This document shows positions 1 through 12,515 of a DNA stretch of 64,000 nucleotides, piece by piece. This DNA is from Odiellus spinosus (taxonomy: Eukaryota > Arthropoda > Arachnida > Opiliones > Phalangiidae). Location of the stretch: NCBI GenBank assembly GCA_963920705.1, contig OY987234.1, forward strand, positions 20,293,794-20,357,793. The letters are read 5' to 3'. The position numbers and the translations under genes were made by a program. Numbering within the stretch: position 1 is the first letter of the stretch; the number at the start of each line of letters is the position of its first letter. The notes beneath the pieces are model-generated. The model saw only the letters and a list, made by a program, of their open reading frames with translations, made no database searches and had not been told where the DNA came from.

Positions 1-46
1 TAAACTAACTTTCGCGAATTTAATTGCTTTGGATTTATTTTAAAAC

Positions 47-3000
47 ATGAGTGACTGTCCCGATATCGAATTTAGTTATTACGACACTGATGATCATGCC
101 AATGAAATATCAGGTTTGCATTAAGCCTTTGCCTAAATTTTTGGTCAATTTGGTGATATCATAAGTTTATAATTCAGAAGAATGTTGTTTTGCTAATTTT
201 CTATTGTTATTAGAGCTGTATAGCTATACCGAAGAGAACGAATTCACTCATAATAAGACGGCGTTCGAGTCCATTTTAGAAGAATGTGGTTCGTTTGGTG
301 TCACTCGTAAATTGAAATTTCAACCTTGGTTTAACTTATACGTATATTTTTAGGATTAATACCAAGATGGACTGCCCTAAACGAGTCTCAAAAGCATTTT
401 GTAATTCTGCACTTTCTAGACGCTTTGGAAGCATCCCAGAGATCCAGTCGCATGCGAGTGGCTCGAGCAGTTCTTTACTTAGCGCAGGGGACCTTTGGGG
501 AATGCCTTTCGTTTGAAGATCAACGCAAGTTCACTAGGGATAACATTTTTCTCATGTATCAAGAAGGAATATTTCATATGTTCATGCAGCTTTTAAACAT
601 GGAAATTGAGTAAGATTCCCCCGTTTTTTTTAGTCTCTTTATTAAAAATGGTGTTTATTTAGAAATAGCAGCGCCGCTACATCAGCTTTGCGCAAACCAG
701 CAGTATCATTAGGGGACAGCACCGACTTGCGCGTGGTATTTAGTGTTCTATACATGTTTGTGGAAGTCATGAGAGTTTCTGACGAAGCTGACACTGAAGA
801 AATGGAAAAGCTAAGAGAAGCGTTCAAAGTCGAGCTTGGTACTCTTAAAATCATTATCATTGCTCTTCTATAAACTACCGAGTCTAAAACGGTATTAATT
901 GGTTTCAGCCCAACCAATTATAGGAGATGAACTGTTAGCCATAACCTTGTTCCAAATGGTCACCAAGTTTTGTAGCGGATCAGCTCCTCATTTTCCAATC
1001 AAGAAAGTTCTCTTACTATTGTGGAAAACAATTTTAGTAAGATTCCTGATCTTGTCAAAATGGGTTTAAGAGATTAATACTCGCAATTACTACGTTAAAG
1101 GTTTCATTGGGAGGTACGGATGAACTTCGTAAACTAAAAGCTAAATATAGAGATGATTGCGAACTTCTTCCTGTTCCCGATGATACTGTTGAAGTCGCGA
1201 GAACTATGAGAGCCGCTTCCCCTCCAGCGTCAGCAGCTGATTTAATAGAACAACAACAACAGCGAAAAAATCTACGTCCTTTTAAAAGGGTACGATAAAA
1301 GGGTGATATTCCTTTCACCCGTTAAAGTCTCTTAACTTTTGAAATTTTTTCATAATCTTTTTAACTTTTGCATCGAATGTTTCTTCCACAAATTTGCACC
1401 GTCTTTTCTTCGGCTTTGAGTCTCTTTTTCTTTCTTTTCTCTCTTCTCTTTTTTCTTCGTTAACATTTAACTTCTCTAGCAGCAAGGTTTAACTAAGCAA
1501 AGCAGCATGGATGATTCCATGAATTTCCACGACATGGACAGTGACAATTGCACCGACGATGAACTGAGAGAAATTGAGGAGCAAAGAAATTCTCAAATGG
1601 ATGATGAGAGAGCGTCGGGAAGTGACGAAATGAGGTCATCTTCTCCTCGTCCGTCCACTCCTATTCCTCACGGAACTCAGTCTCAAAATCACGCCACTTT
1701 CAATAAAGGATTACCTTGGGTACCGAAAGTTCGCCAAAGAGATATTGACTACTTCTTAGATTGTACTAGGCTAAAATTTGTCGGCTATCAGTTGATGAAT
1801 GATCGAACGTCACTAGCCGGTTTGCCTGAACCGATTCACGAAGGTCTCAAAGTGTTGCAACAGGTAGTTTTAAATTAAAAAAGTGTTTCTTAAAAATTTA
1901 ATGTACTTCATTAACCTTGAAACTCGTTTAGCACATGTACGTGTCACTCTCTGAAGTACAAATTAAACGAGAGGATGAAATGACAAAGCACCCTCTTTCG
2001 CAGAAAGAAGCCAATATCCTTTCAACACCCGTTGAAGTTTTATATCAAGCAATGTTGTCTAGTCTACCTCAATATATGGTAAATTTACTTATAGGGAGAC
2101 ACGTAGCGAAATAAATTCTGTCCAAACTAATATTAAAAATATTTTTTACTCCACTTTTGAGAGTAAAATATCATTTTTTTGGAATTACCTAAGTGTCACC
2201 CTTTAACCAATTTAATTCAATTTGCGCTAGATTTTAAAGAATTTATTATTTGATTAAAAATTTCTCCTCTTTAGATCGCTTTACTGAAAATTTTACTAGC
2301 CGCTGCTCCAACTTCGAAAGCCAAGACGGAATCTGTTAATATCATGGCTGATGTTCTTCCGGAAGAAATGCCAATGACTATGCTTCAATCCATGAAATTG
2401 GGTATCGATGTCAACCGGCACAAAGAAGTTATCGTGAAATCCATCTCTGGGATTTTACTTTTGCTTTTGAAACATCTGAAAATCAACCACGTTTATCAGT
2501 TTGAGTATATGAGTCAACAGATGATGTTCGCCAATTGTATTCCCTTAGTTCTTAAATTTTTTAATCAAAATATCATGTCTTACGTTGGAGCGAAAAACAC
2601 GTAAGATTATATTAGTCTATGGTATCTTAGTTTTTGAATTTTAAATAACCTTTTCTTTTTAAATTTGAAGAATATCTGTTATTGATTTTCCTTCATGCGT
2701 TATTGGAGATCAACCCGAATTAACCGATGAAACTCTTGTAAGTGTTTTTTTTTTTTCACATTTAGTTTTTGGAAGTTAGCGAATAATCACTTGTGATTCA
2801 ACTTATGGTACATAATTATCTCGTACAGTATTAAATTGTAGAGTTGAACTACTCTTCTCAGGTGAGGCCTAAATTCTCGATAGTTAGGCGTTCCGGAAAA
2901 ATGAGCAAGACCTCTAAACTCTCTCGACTTCTTAAAAATAACTTCTTACTGGAAAGGATTTTTTTGGGGCTTTTGATACTCGCCCTAATTAAAAAGTTTC

Positions 3001-4027
3001 TTTTTGCAGCAACTCGGTGATCAACAACCTTATTGTTGGAGAAATATGTTTTCGTGTATCAATTTATTGCGGGTTCTAAATAAACTTACAAAATGGAAGC
3101 ATTCGAGGATTATGGTACTCGTAATTTTTATAGATTGAAAAACTTTGAAATACATAGTGTAAATGGAAATTTCTTTATAGATGCTTGTCGTATTCAAATC
3201 CGCCCCAATTCTGAAGCGCGCTCTCAAAGTTAAACACGCCATGATGCAATTGTACGTCTTAAAGCTGCTGAAAATGCAAACCAAGTATTTGGGGCGCCAG
3301 TGGAGGAAGAGTAATATGAAAACCATGTCGGCTATTTATCAAAAAGTTCGTCATCGTTTGAACGATGATTGGGCTTACGGAAATGGTAATAATTATCAAT
3401 TTTTTTAATCTATTATCCAGAAGATTAAGTTGTCTAACTTGACTCCATTCGGGCATTGTCAAATTTATCTCGTGCTCTAAAGGTGGAATTTTGTTAGAAT
3501 TTTCCATTTTTGACTAAATTAGGTGATTTTTCCTCATTGAGAAAACCAATTTCTCTCGTTATTCTACGAGAGCACCCTGAAATGAAAAGAAAAACTAAAT
3601 TCAAGCTTATGTGAAGCCTCGAGGAATTTTTTTAAATTTCTAAACATTTAATTGGCGAGCTTGGCACGATGCTAATTTAACAAGGCCTGAATCGAGTCAA
3701 GTTTGCGTGTCTATTTTAACCGAATTAACCAAAGCCTAAATTGCTTTAAACAATAATTCAGATCTAGACGCTCGACCGTGGGATTTTCAAGCCGAAGAGT
3801 TTGCATTGCAAGCTAGTATAAATCGATTTCACACGAGACGTTACGATAAATCCGTCAATACTCAAGACCCTGATTTTCAGCCATTGGATAATAACTTTTT
3901 GAGCGCTTTGGGAAGAGAAGTTGAATTAACCGACGAGTTTAAACAACATTACGAAACTTGGCTCAGTCGGGAAGTATTTCAAACGACTGTAGATTGGGAT
4001 CAGCTCATTAGTACGGCATATTTATAA
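47..4027 (+). CDS. Strip: Striatin-interacting protein (STRIP1/2, FAM40 family), complete 13-exon gene
   Basis: STRIP is a core scaffold of the STRIPAK phosphatase-kinase complex, which acts in Hippo signalling, the cytoskeleton and endosome transport. Exons read as 47-113, 214-306, 354-609, 663-838, 909-1036, 1101-1289, 1483-1863, 1932-2078, 2275-2600, 2671-2737, 3010-3114, 3181-3385 and 3762-4027; they sum to 2406 nt (801 aa) and all phases match. The N-terminal half holds the N1221-like region ([46 protein letters not shown]). The C-terminal half holds the Far11/STRP domain ([34 protein letters not shown]). Family similarity is very strong over the full length. The start ATG lies only 46 nt from the window edge, so promoter and 5' UTR are outside. 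The exon 2 donor is the one uncertain boundary: 306 has the best donor, but two earlier GTs give the same phase. An AATAAA-type signal lies near 4323. Confidence 0.96.
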
Positions 4028-4779
4028 TGGGAAATAAGATAAACCCGACGAAATTAAACTTTAGAGAGAACGAGAGAGTATTTGGAATAATTTAACTTTT
4101 TTTTTCTTAACTTTAATCTTTTATTTATTTTAGTTTGTTTTTATACAAAACCCATTGAAGAAAAAAAAATCTAATTACATTTTAATTATATTTTAGATTA
4201 GTGTGAAAAACATAATTTTTCCGGTAATTTATGTCCCCAAATTTTACAGAGAAAAATATTTACGTGAAATTCTCTAATGAGAAATTTACTATTGATTTAA
4301 GAATTTAAGAAAAAAAAATATAAAATAAAATATAATGAAATAAGTAACGTTTAAATCGTTTCACTACAAAGTCTATCCTATAAAATAGTTTTGACTTTTT
4401 ATCTAGATCAAAGACGCTCCAAATTATTTGGACAAAATGGCAGAAATTAATAAGTAGGTAAGACCCCCTTTAACTCTGAATATCCTATTTTTCCTATAAA
4501 AAATATTCAAAGCATTTTCCTGGTCACCCTGATTTAGAATACATACTTCCATTTTTATTTACTTCTGGAAATACTTTCGTGTGAAATTTCAATTAGTAAT
4601 GGTGATACTCTATGTTATTTTCATATTCGAATTAATACGGGCAAAGGCAGGGCGCTGCCGATTCTAGTATCCCGGCTTATTTTAAAAAAGTTTCCTTTAT
4701 TTCCCGATAGATGACAGTAGCGTTTCAAAAAAACCGACAAAAATATAAAAAAATTACGTGAGGTGGCGACATCATCGCT

Positions 4780-5035
4780 AGCCAACCAAAAGAAAAAAAA
4801 GACAGTTAATGGCTGCCGTCTAAGTAGACAGTCACGCGTGTATTATTTCCATAAATTTAATCGCCGTTTTTAATTAACAACTTGTCGCGAATGTGTAATT
4901 ATTTATAATTAGCGTAATTAACGCCAGTAAAAAGCGTATTAGTGCGTTAAAAAGGCCTAACGATGGATTAAACCGACAGGAAGGTACTTTAAAAGTTTCG
5001 CCGGTACACACGCGTGTAGACTCAACATTTTATGG
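4780..5035 (+). other. Possible untranslated 5' exon or promoter region
   Basis: This stretch is richer in CG than its surroundings and ends in a near-consensus splice donor, GTAAGT, at 5036. No ORF leaves the segment in a phase compatible with the coding exons at 14089 or 21218. If it is an exon it would be untranslated and belong to the downstream membrane-protein gene. No TATA box was identified. This is weak evidence. Confidence 0.2.
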
Positions 5036-6585
5036 GTAAGTAGGCTAATGTATTTTCTTGTTGCTAAGGGTTACCAACGTACGTAAATATAACAAATCGG
5101 TTTTGTGGTTACCCCCACACCCGCGAAATTTATGCAAAAATAACCTCTTCCGCGTAATTAATCCGAGATGCCAGTAAAATCTCAAACGAAAATCTAATCC
5201 CTGGCTTCGTAATAGTCATTTCCTCGAACGAGAGAAAACGAAAGAAACGCAAATTAGTTTTTCTCCTGCGAAAATGAGTTTACAAAGTCGTAACGTAAAG
5301 CTGGTGCGTGGTTTTTGTGGTTCCTTTATTATCGTTGGGAAAGGGGTGAGAAAGAGCTTGATAATTACCCCGAAATAAACGAAAGAAAGGGGAGACGTGC
5401 CATGATCGCGTTTCTGGACTTTATCATCGAGGGATAATGAATAAGAATAAAATCCATTAGTGAGGGAATGATGTTAGGACGGGGAAAGATCGCGGAAAAA
5501 TCAATATGTCAAAGAAATGAACTATAAATTCCACCCCACCGCTTTTTTTTTTTATTATTTCTTATTGCGCCCCGGAAAGAGAGGCAAGTATCGTGGGATT
5601 CTTTCGATAATAGTTTTTCCTTTATACTGTCATCTGCCTGTAAGACAAAGACAATTGAAAGAGGAGGGTCAATGATACGGGTCTTTGAAAACGTTTGAAA
5701 ATTTAATATTTCGCGTGTACAGAAAGCAAGGTTGATTGAATGAAGGTTTGGCCTCCTCTAATCAGAAAACATTCTGCTACAAAGCATTGCCCTTTCTCTA
5801 CCTCCAATAAACTGTAGTAAAGAAAGACTCACTAGGAGAGGGAAGCTTGGCTTTGTACTATATTGAAATGTCAGAGTATTTTAACCATCGAGTATAGGGT
5901 TGCCCTTGGTTATAATTTTTTTCTTAAATACAATATTAATTGTTATATGAAGCGATTTAATAAGCATGGAGTATATTTTTTATTGTCGATTTCTATCATT
6001 TCTTTGATACGGTTGACTACCGAAGCGATAAACCCATTTCCGGGTCGAGTTCTCCCCCGTAACTGAAAAGTTCTTGACGCGAAAAGAAAATGAGCATTGT
6101 TATTAGGCTTTCATTATTAATTTTCGGAGCTCCCAACCCAAATAACAACGCCACCTCAACCCACCGCCTTTCATCAGTTTAATATGGCGTTAAATATGTT
6201 TTTTTTTTTTTTTTTAAATAATAACAATCCCCTTCTTTTTGTTAATAATAGTTTTCAATGTCATTCGTTTCGACCCATTATTCGCCCAAATCCTGACCCA
6301 AATATCATCTCGCCTCCCCTGTAGTTTAACATAATTACAAACACACCTAATTTTTTGATTAGGCACGCGAATTTTGATTCAATCTTACGAAATTATACAG
6401 ATTTTTCTTCAAATTGAAGGTTTTTGAATGACAATGGGTGTGGGTAAAGTTTGGTTAACCTATTAATTAAAGTACCAAGATATGATTTCATATGGTCGTT
6501 TAATAACGGTTTTAAGGGCGGTATTTGGGAATAAATTTATCTTAAAGAGGGCCTCCCAAGTATTTAGGATTTATGCAATATTTAA

Positions 6586-6801
6586 AGGGAAACAATCCAC
6601 CCTTAAAAAAATTAACAAACAAATTTTAAACTAGAAATAAATTTAAAACTTTAATTCGTGGTGATCCTGAACTTCCCAATATAAGTTCTAAATTTATTTA
6701 TAGTTTAATATTGGTCTGCTATTTTTTTTTTTCTGTTGAATTAGGCATATTTAAACGATAAGGAATCGATAAAAAAACACTTGTTAGGTTGCATTCTCCC
6801 T
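6586..6801. mobile_element. TTAA-flanked MITE (AGGG...CCCT family), diverged left end
   Basis: The element is bounded by TTAA at 6582-6585 and 6802-6805. It starts AGGGAAACAATCCACCC and ends GTTGCATTCTCCCT. Its inner right half (ACGATAAGGAATCGATAAAA) also occurs in the element at 18184-18437, which shows that the two belong to one family. It has no coding capacity. Confidence 0.7.
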
Positions 6802-8048
6802 TTAAATCCTGAATTTCCATATGCAAATGAGAAAACATTTTGCTTTCAAGTTTCTCAGTAATCAGGGAAAACAGTAATCAATGGTTGATTAATCCATGGC
6901 TATATTAACTATTTTGGTCACGCAACCATTATTAAACAGAGTTGTTCGATTTTAAACTTAAAAAAACCTACAAGCAAAGAAAAAAGATTCCAGTTGAATT
7001 TTCTTTTATCATAATTTTAAATTCTCGTAACAATGTAACCGGAGAAATTGAATTATTTTACGTGAAAAGAAAAATCATTTCGTTTTGAGTCGAGTTTTTA
7101 GACCAATTTATTTTATTTTTATTTCAAATTCTATTCTGGCGATTCTTGGTATTATTATTTCACGGAATAGAACACATCTTATATCACGTTCCACTATACT
7201 GGACTGCCTCGCGATTGAGAACAGAGATTTTTTTATATAAAATAGAAGAAAAAAAATCAAATAAAAAGAGCGCGAAATAATAATAAAAAAAACCCCTCTT
7301 CTTACTGAGCATATAGAGCGATCCACCCGATATAAAAACAACACTACTCCACTTCTAAGATAATATCTGCAACTTTTTGAGGCTCCTGACATCAATTTTG
7401 GGACAAAAAAAGCATGACGCGTGATCATTTTTCACAACAAGTTTCCATTCCTCCCCCTTTCCTCCTTGTTTTTCTAAACTATGATGTTGTTATGTTGGAA
7501 AGTCAATTTTCAAGATGACGATGGAAGCCTTATCACGATCCTAATTTGTTTACACTACTTTTGGAAACTACTTTTTCTTTATTAAGTTTAACGTAGCGTA
7601 TCCATTCGCCTTAGCTTTAGTCATTGCACTAACCAAGGGGGCCCTTCAAAAAATGTTTTTATTTTAGGAAATGGTGATTCGATGAAAGATGTTTCAAATT
7701 TTTTCAGGTCGTGTTTCAATTTCACTTTTTTTAGGAACAGGAAATTGAAACGTGAATCTTACGCAAGTGATGCAAAGTGGTAGTCATTTTTGAGAAGTTT
7801 AGGGTTGTTAGATTAATTTTAATTAACTTTTATTTAAGAGAAACCCTAGAAACTTTAATATAACTGCTAATATTAAAGGTTTTTTGATTATGCAAAAACC
7901 TATTACACTGTTTCATAAATTAATTTATATTAATTAAATCGACACAATTAATTTTTAAAGGAGTTTTGGACAATAATACAAAAACTACCCCTATCTTAAA
8001 ATGACCGTAAGGTTTTTCTACAATCTCCTAGAGTACCTAGACTAGAAA

Positions 8049-8393
8049 TGACACACCTATCTTTAAATGGCTGTAACTTTTCACTACGATATGCCAGGCC
8101 AAAACTGACTGCACGGTTAGAAAGTAGACATTCCATTCATTAATTTCGAATAATAAAATTTACATGAGCCACTCGAAAAAGATGCCTCGCCACTAGATAC
8201 AAATTGAGCAAAAGCCCAAAAATTACCCCTATCCTTAAATGATCGTAACTTTTCACTAGAAGCTCCTAGACCAAAATTGATTGCACCGTTAGAAAGTAGA
8301 CATTCCGTTCATTAAATCCGAATAATAAAATTAACATGAGCCACTCGAAAAAGATGCCTCGCCACTAGATACAAATGAGCAAAAGTTCAAAAA
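8049..8393 (+). repeat. Tandem dimer of a roughly 172-bp satellite-like unit
   Basis: Two adjacent copies share long near-identical blocks, for example ACATGAGCCACTCGAAAAAG at 8162 and 8334, and GATGCCTCGCCACTAGATAC just after. The offset is 172 nt. A partial, more diverged copy precedes them from about 7970 (ACTACCCCTATCTTAAAATG). There are only two good copies, so this is a fragment or seed of an array rather than a satellite block. Confidence 0.8.
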
Positions 8394-9451
8394 TGACCAC
8401 CTTTTTATCATAAAATTTAATTTAGATCTCTTCTAAGATTGATTTGGCTTCAACTTTCCTTTTGAAAGATTTACTTTCCAACGCTTCGTTAGGTATAATC
8501 TTTTCGCTTTATTAATTCTTCACAATTGAAAAAAACAGAGCTTTCTTTTACCCGAAATCAATAAATTGGGTTTCTTTTTCGATAATAAATAAAAAATGGG
8601 TTTCATTTATCTCTTTTTCTAAAAGCTACTATTTTTATTCGGCCAGTTGATTTGTTATAAAAATTTAATTTGAGATGTAAAAGAAAGTTTACTTAGTTAT
8701 TATTCCCGCTCTCATTATTTTTTAGAAGCTTTTATTGTTAAAAGAAAGATTTCGCTTGATTGCTCGAATCAGGACCCTTAAAACGAATGTTTTTAACTTT
8801 TGAAATTAGTTTCGAAATAACGCAACCTTGTACTAAATTTTTACAATTTAAAGTTCACCCTCCGATGACCAGAATTAAGTTTTTCGTTTTAATCTTTTCT
8901 ACGTTTCATTTCTATTAATTGTAACTAAAGGGAACTTGATAAATATTGAATACTGTAACTGACTTTGACGCTTTTATGGCTTCTCAATAGTATCTAGCTT
9001 TGATTCTCATTTAAAAAAAAATCGCTGACGTCATGAATTCATTAATTCTAACACGTGTTACTAACGTTTGATGGTTGCATTTTTGAATATGGGAATTGAG
9101 AGATTAGTTTTTAAATGTCAAATCATTTGAGGTTCAATAAAGGGATTACGAAATCGTACGCGAATTATCGTCTAAGCAAGCAAATTCGTTTTTTTGCTCC
9201 ATTTAAAAACGAGGAAAATCTGATTGGCTGATGTTTACATTAATTAATTAATTAATTTACATGGGGGACGATTTAAATTAAACTGACAGTTGAAACTACG
9301 AGTTTAATACTTAATTCTGACGTAATTAAGCGGAACAAAATATATTTAACTTTAGAAAGACTTAATTTTTATTATTGTGTTAATTTTTTATCAAAAAATA
9401 GGGCTTTTTATTTTCCTTCAGGCTCTCTTTAATTATCATTTGCTAAAATTA

Positions 9452-9935
9452 GAGCTCGGAATCGGATATTTTCGGATAAAATTGTAACTAAAAAATGAAA
9501 TTTCTATATTCGTATAATTGTTAAATGTATAAGGTTTACCCGAAGATAAGCCTTTGGCGCTTTATCTTCGAACAAATTACTCGTTTTCAAACGTATAACA
9601 ATGGATAATCAAAATTCACATTTCTAGAATTAGTCTAAAATATAAGAAAAATATTTCAAATTGACTTTTAATTTGAAGAATATAATTAAAACAACGAAAC
9701 TAAGATTTTAAATCATCTTTTTATTTATTATTTTTCACGAAAATAAATTTTGAATTTTTTTTATCCGAACGTGTAACGCGGATAATATTCTAAGATAAGG
9801 CCATTTTCGGATAAAAACGGATACTTTAATCTCGAATAAGTTAACTCGAATAGTCTATTTTTATATAAACAGATAATATACATGAGAATTTAGTAGATTT
9901 TATCCAATTAATAAAATTATACGAATTCCGAGCTC
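9452..9935. mobile_element. Inverted-repeat element with TA target duplication (mariner/Tc1-like MITE)
   Basis: The ends GAGCTCGGAAT (9452-9462) and ATTCCGAGCTC (9925-9935) are exact reverse complements and are flanked on both sides by TA (9450-9451, 9936-9937). The inside is AT-rich with repeated TTCGGATAAAA blocks and no coding frame. A TA duplication with short inverted ends is typical of non-autonomous mariner/Tc1 elements. Confidence 0.7.
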
Positions 9936-10539
9936 TAGTTAAAATTCCTTGCTGTTATGGATCATATAATGGTAATATAAGTAAAGGTAGAATATCTGGA
10001 GACTTTTCTTTGCCATCTAGTAAAGGAAGAATGAGGAAAAGTTAATTAATATTTATCTTTTATTTTTAATCAAATATTTCCCCTTTGGGAAAGGGTGTAA
10101 TTAAGGAATAGTTTTTGGAATGTAATCACGTATCTGGACTCCCCATTGCGTACTTTGGAAGACTTCCCAAATTTTTATAATGTTCTTCTTTTCCCCCTTT
10201 TTATTTTGTAAGGCGTAGTGGTATAATTTAACATTTAAATCTCCTATCCTACTCTTTATTACCTTTACTACGCCTTAATGTAAACTTTGTGTGTGTATTA
10301 TCAGCGGTTATTCCGCTGCTGAGACTAGGCAAGCTATTAAATTAATAACCATACTTAGTAGTTAATTTTATTCCAATGTTTGACGAAAAATATATGCTTA
10401 ACACAAAGAGTTATATTTAAGTTATTAAATTTAAATTAAGATAATTTTTCTTCTTGAAATGAAGTCAAATAGAAGCTTTAAAAATTTGAAGAGCATTTTC
10501 GGATTGCTGGTTAAAAAATTATTAAAAATTTATATACAT

Positions 10540-10865
10540 CACGTCAGGGAAAACAGGGAAAAGTCAGGGAATTTGAAAATGAACCAAAAAAGTTAGGAAA
10601 TTTAGAGATATTTTAAAAATCAGGGAATTTAAAGATCTTTCAAGAAGCCAGGAAATTACAATCATTATCCGCGGAAAAGATTTCAAGCTGACCGTGTCAG
10701 TTGTATAGATTAGAACAAAGATACGCGTGCAACAAAGTTTGGCGAACGCGATTATATAAAAAATATAAGGTTAAAAATTGGGTAGTATTAGCTTAAACGG
10801 TCAGGGAAAGTCGTTGGAAAAGGTCAGGGAAACACCTGGAAAAGTCAGGGAATTTGAATCTGAAA
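10540..10865. repeat. Cluster of CAGGGAA/CCTGGAAA dispersed repeats
   Basis: The motif GTCAGGGAATTTGAA and its variants recur about eight times in 320 nt, interleaved with CCTGGAAAAG. The same motif recurs at 12482, 55152-55440 and 61645-61880. No protein is encoded. The function is unknown to me. Confidence 0.7.
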
Positions 10866-11394
10866 AAAATAGGGCAACCATGTAGAAATGTTCCGATAAA
10901 GAGTAAATATATTTCATATATAATTCATATATTTTCAAACTATTATTGTCTCAAAACTCTTTTTTATTAAACGTTTGGGGTTAATAGAAAAATATTTCCG
11001 GAAAAGATTATCATGTTAATTTATCCAGTAATATATCTCCTACTTAGTATGAAGTCAGGATGGGCGTCGGATCTCATTTCCACCCAGATTTTGGGTGTGA
11101 AAATATAAATAATACGACAAAAACCATCTATTTTGCGTGTGTGTGGGAGGAGTTCCTATATGGTAAAATATTTTATTCACACTGTCTAGATTTGTTTTGT
11201 TTTTTTAACCCTTATCAAATTGCCCCATCATTCCGATCTCGGGTTCATCGGAGCGTAACTTTGGTTGTTCGCTCCGCCGTCATGCATTCGAAGTTAGATG
11301 GTTCTCGCGTTCGGATAGACAAACGCGAACCCTTGGAAGTTAGGCTGCTCCTCTAGAACTAGGAGAGAGATTTGAGAAATTTCTCTGACTCACG

Positions 11395-11408
11395 GTTGCC
11401 TAGGTAAC
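11395..11408. promoter_or_regulatory. Palindromic X-box (RFX-type site)
   Basis: GTTGCC-TA-GGTAAC is a perfect inverted repeat matching the RFX-family X-box consensus. It sits in a CG-richer stretch 2.7 kb upstream of the first coding exon of the membrane-protein gene. No transcript start is visible beside it, so its target is unknown. Confidence 0.4.
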
Positions 11409-12086
11409 TAGCCTTTCCTATCTATCTGGTGCGTGGTGTTAGAGAGCTAGCCGTCGTTGCGTTTTCAAAAGTTCTCTGTCGTGATCTCTTCGCGCGACGT
11501 CGAAGATCGGGTTCCTTGATTTCTTTTTCCACCACATATTGGTCAACCCGCGTTCGCTTGGGATTTTAAGGACAACCGTGTCAGTTTCGGGAAATCCCCT
11601 ATGATCCCTCGTGAATTTGTCCTTATATCTAGTCCTAGAAGTGTTGTTTTTCCCGCCATTTCAAGTTCAAAACGTCGGGACTCGAAAGAGATAATTTCCC
11701 GCGGCTTTTGAAGGACGTCAGTCCCGCGTAAAATCTTTCGAATGGATTATCGATAATCGAAGAGAGAATTTATTTGGAAAATTGAATGAGGAAACTAATA
11801 AGTCGCTTCATTCCCTCCCGCGATTCTATTCCGTTTCGGATTTAGTGGCAGTTGTTGACTTTATATACGGGGTATTTGTCTGTAGCTTTGATCGAGTCGT
11901 GTTCGCGTGTACCAAATGGTATGTTTCTCGCACGATCGTGATATATTGACAATACGTGTATAGATATCATATTGTTTGGATTTGTTTGATCTTAATGACG
12001 AATTGTTTGACAATTAGGTCACCATTATTATCAGATTTTTGTAAGTATTTCAATTATGGTGTTTAATTATGTATTTTAATTATTTA

Positions 12087-12262
12087 AGGCTATTTTGAAC
12101 AATAGTCCCCGGACGCCATTTTGTTTTATTTATTTTTCTATTTTCCCCACAAAAAGTGAACATTGGGTTAGGTTAGGTTAGGTTACGTAAGGTTTAGGTA
12201 AGGTTAGGTTAGGTTAGGTTATATAGTGAATGGCGTCCGGGGACTGTTGTTCAAAATTGCCT
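12087..12262. mobile_element. Inverted-repeat element carrying TTAGG telomere-like tract
   Basis: Arms of about 33 nt (TTTTGAACAATAGTCCCCGG at the left, the reverse complement with one change at the right) enclose the segment. TATTTA(A) is repeated directly outside both ends. Between the arms, 12165-12221 consists of TTAGG units with a few variants. The element has no ORF. Whether the telomere-like tract is part of the element or was captured by it cannot be told from one copy. Confidence 0.75.
12165..12221 (+). repeat. Interstitial TTAGG tract
   Basis: About ten TTAGG units (read GGTTA on this strand) run from 12165 to 12221 with interruptions (ACGTAA, GTTTAGG). TTAGG is the ancestral arthropod telomere repeat, so this is the main taxonomic hint in the window. 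Confidence 0.85.
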
Positions 12263-12479
12263 TATTTAATATAGGTGATTTCATGGCCATAACTGTGCCA
12301 AACACGAGTAGACTTTTGACGATTTAAAACGATAAATTTTGACCTCTTTTAGCAATTGGTTCACTTTTATTCCAAAAAAAGGTTAAAATTTTAAATTACC
12401 CATCATCTCAAACTTGATATGGATTAGTGTAAATTCAAATATAGTATACCCTATGTCGCAGGAATCATACAAACCTAGA

Positions 12480-12515
12480 ATGTCAGGGAATTTAAATGTT
12501 GATTAAAAATCAGGG
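12480..12515. repeat. CAGGGAA dispersed repeat, short copy
   Basis: GTCAGGGAATTTAAATG followed by AATCAGGGAAAC matches the repeat clusters at 10540-10865 and 55150-55440. The order and spacing of motifs match those at 55165-55215. Confidence 0.6.
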
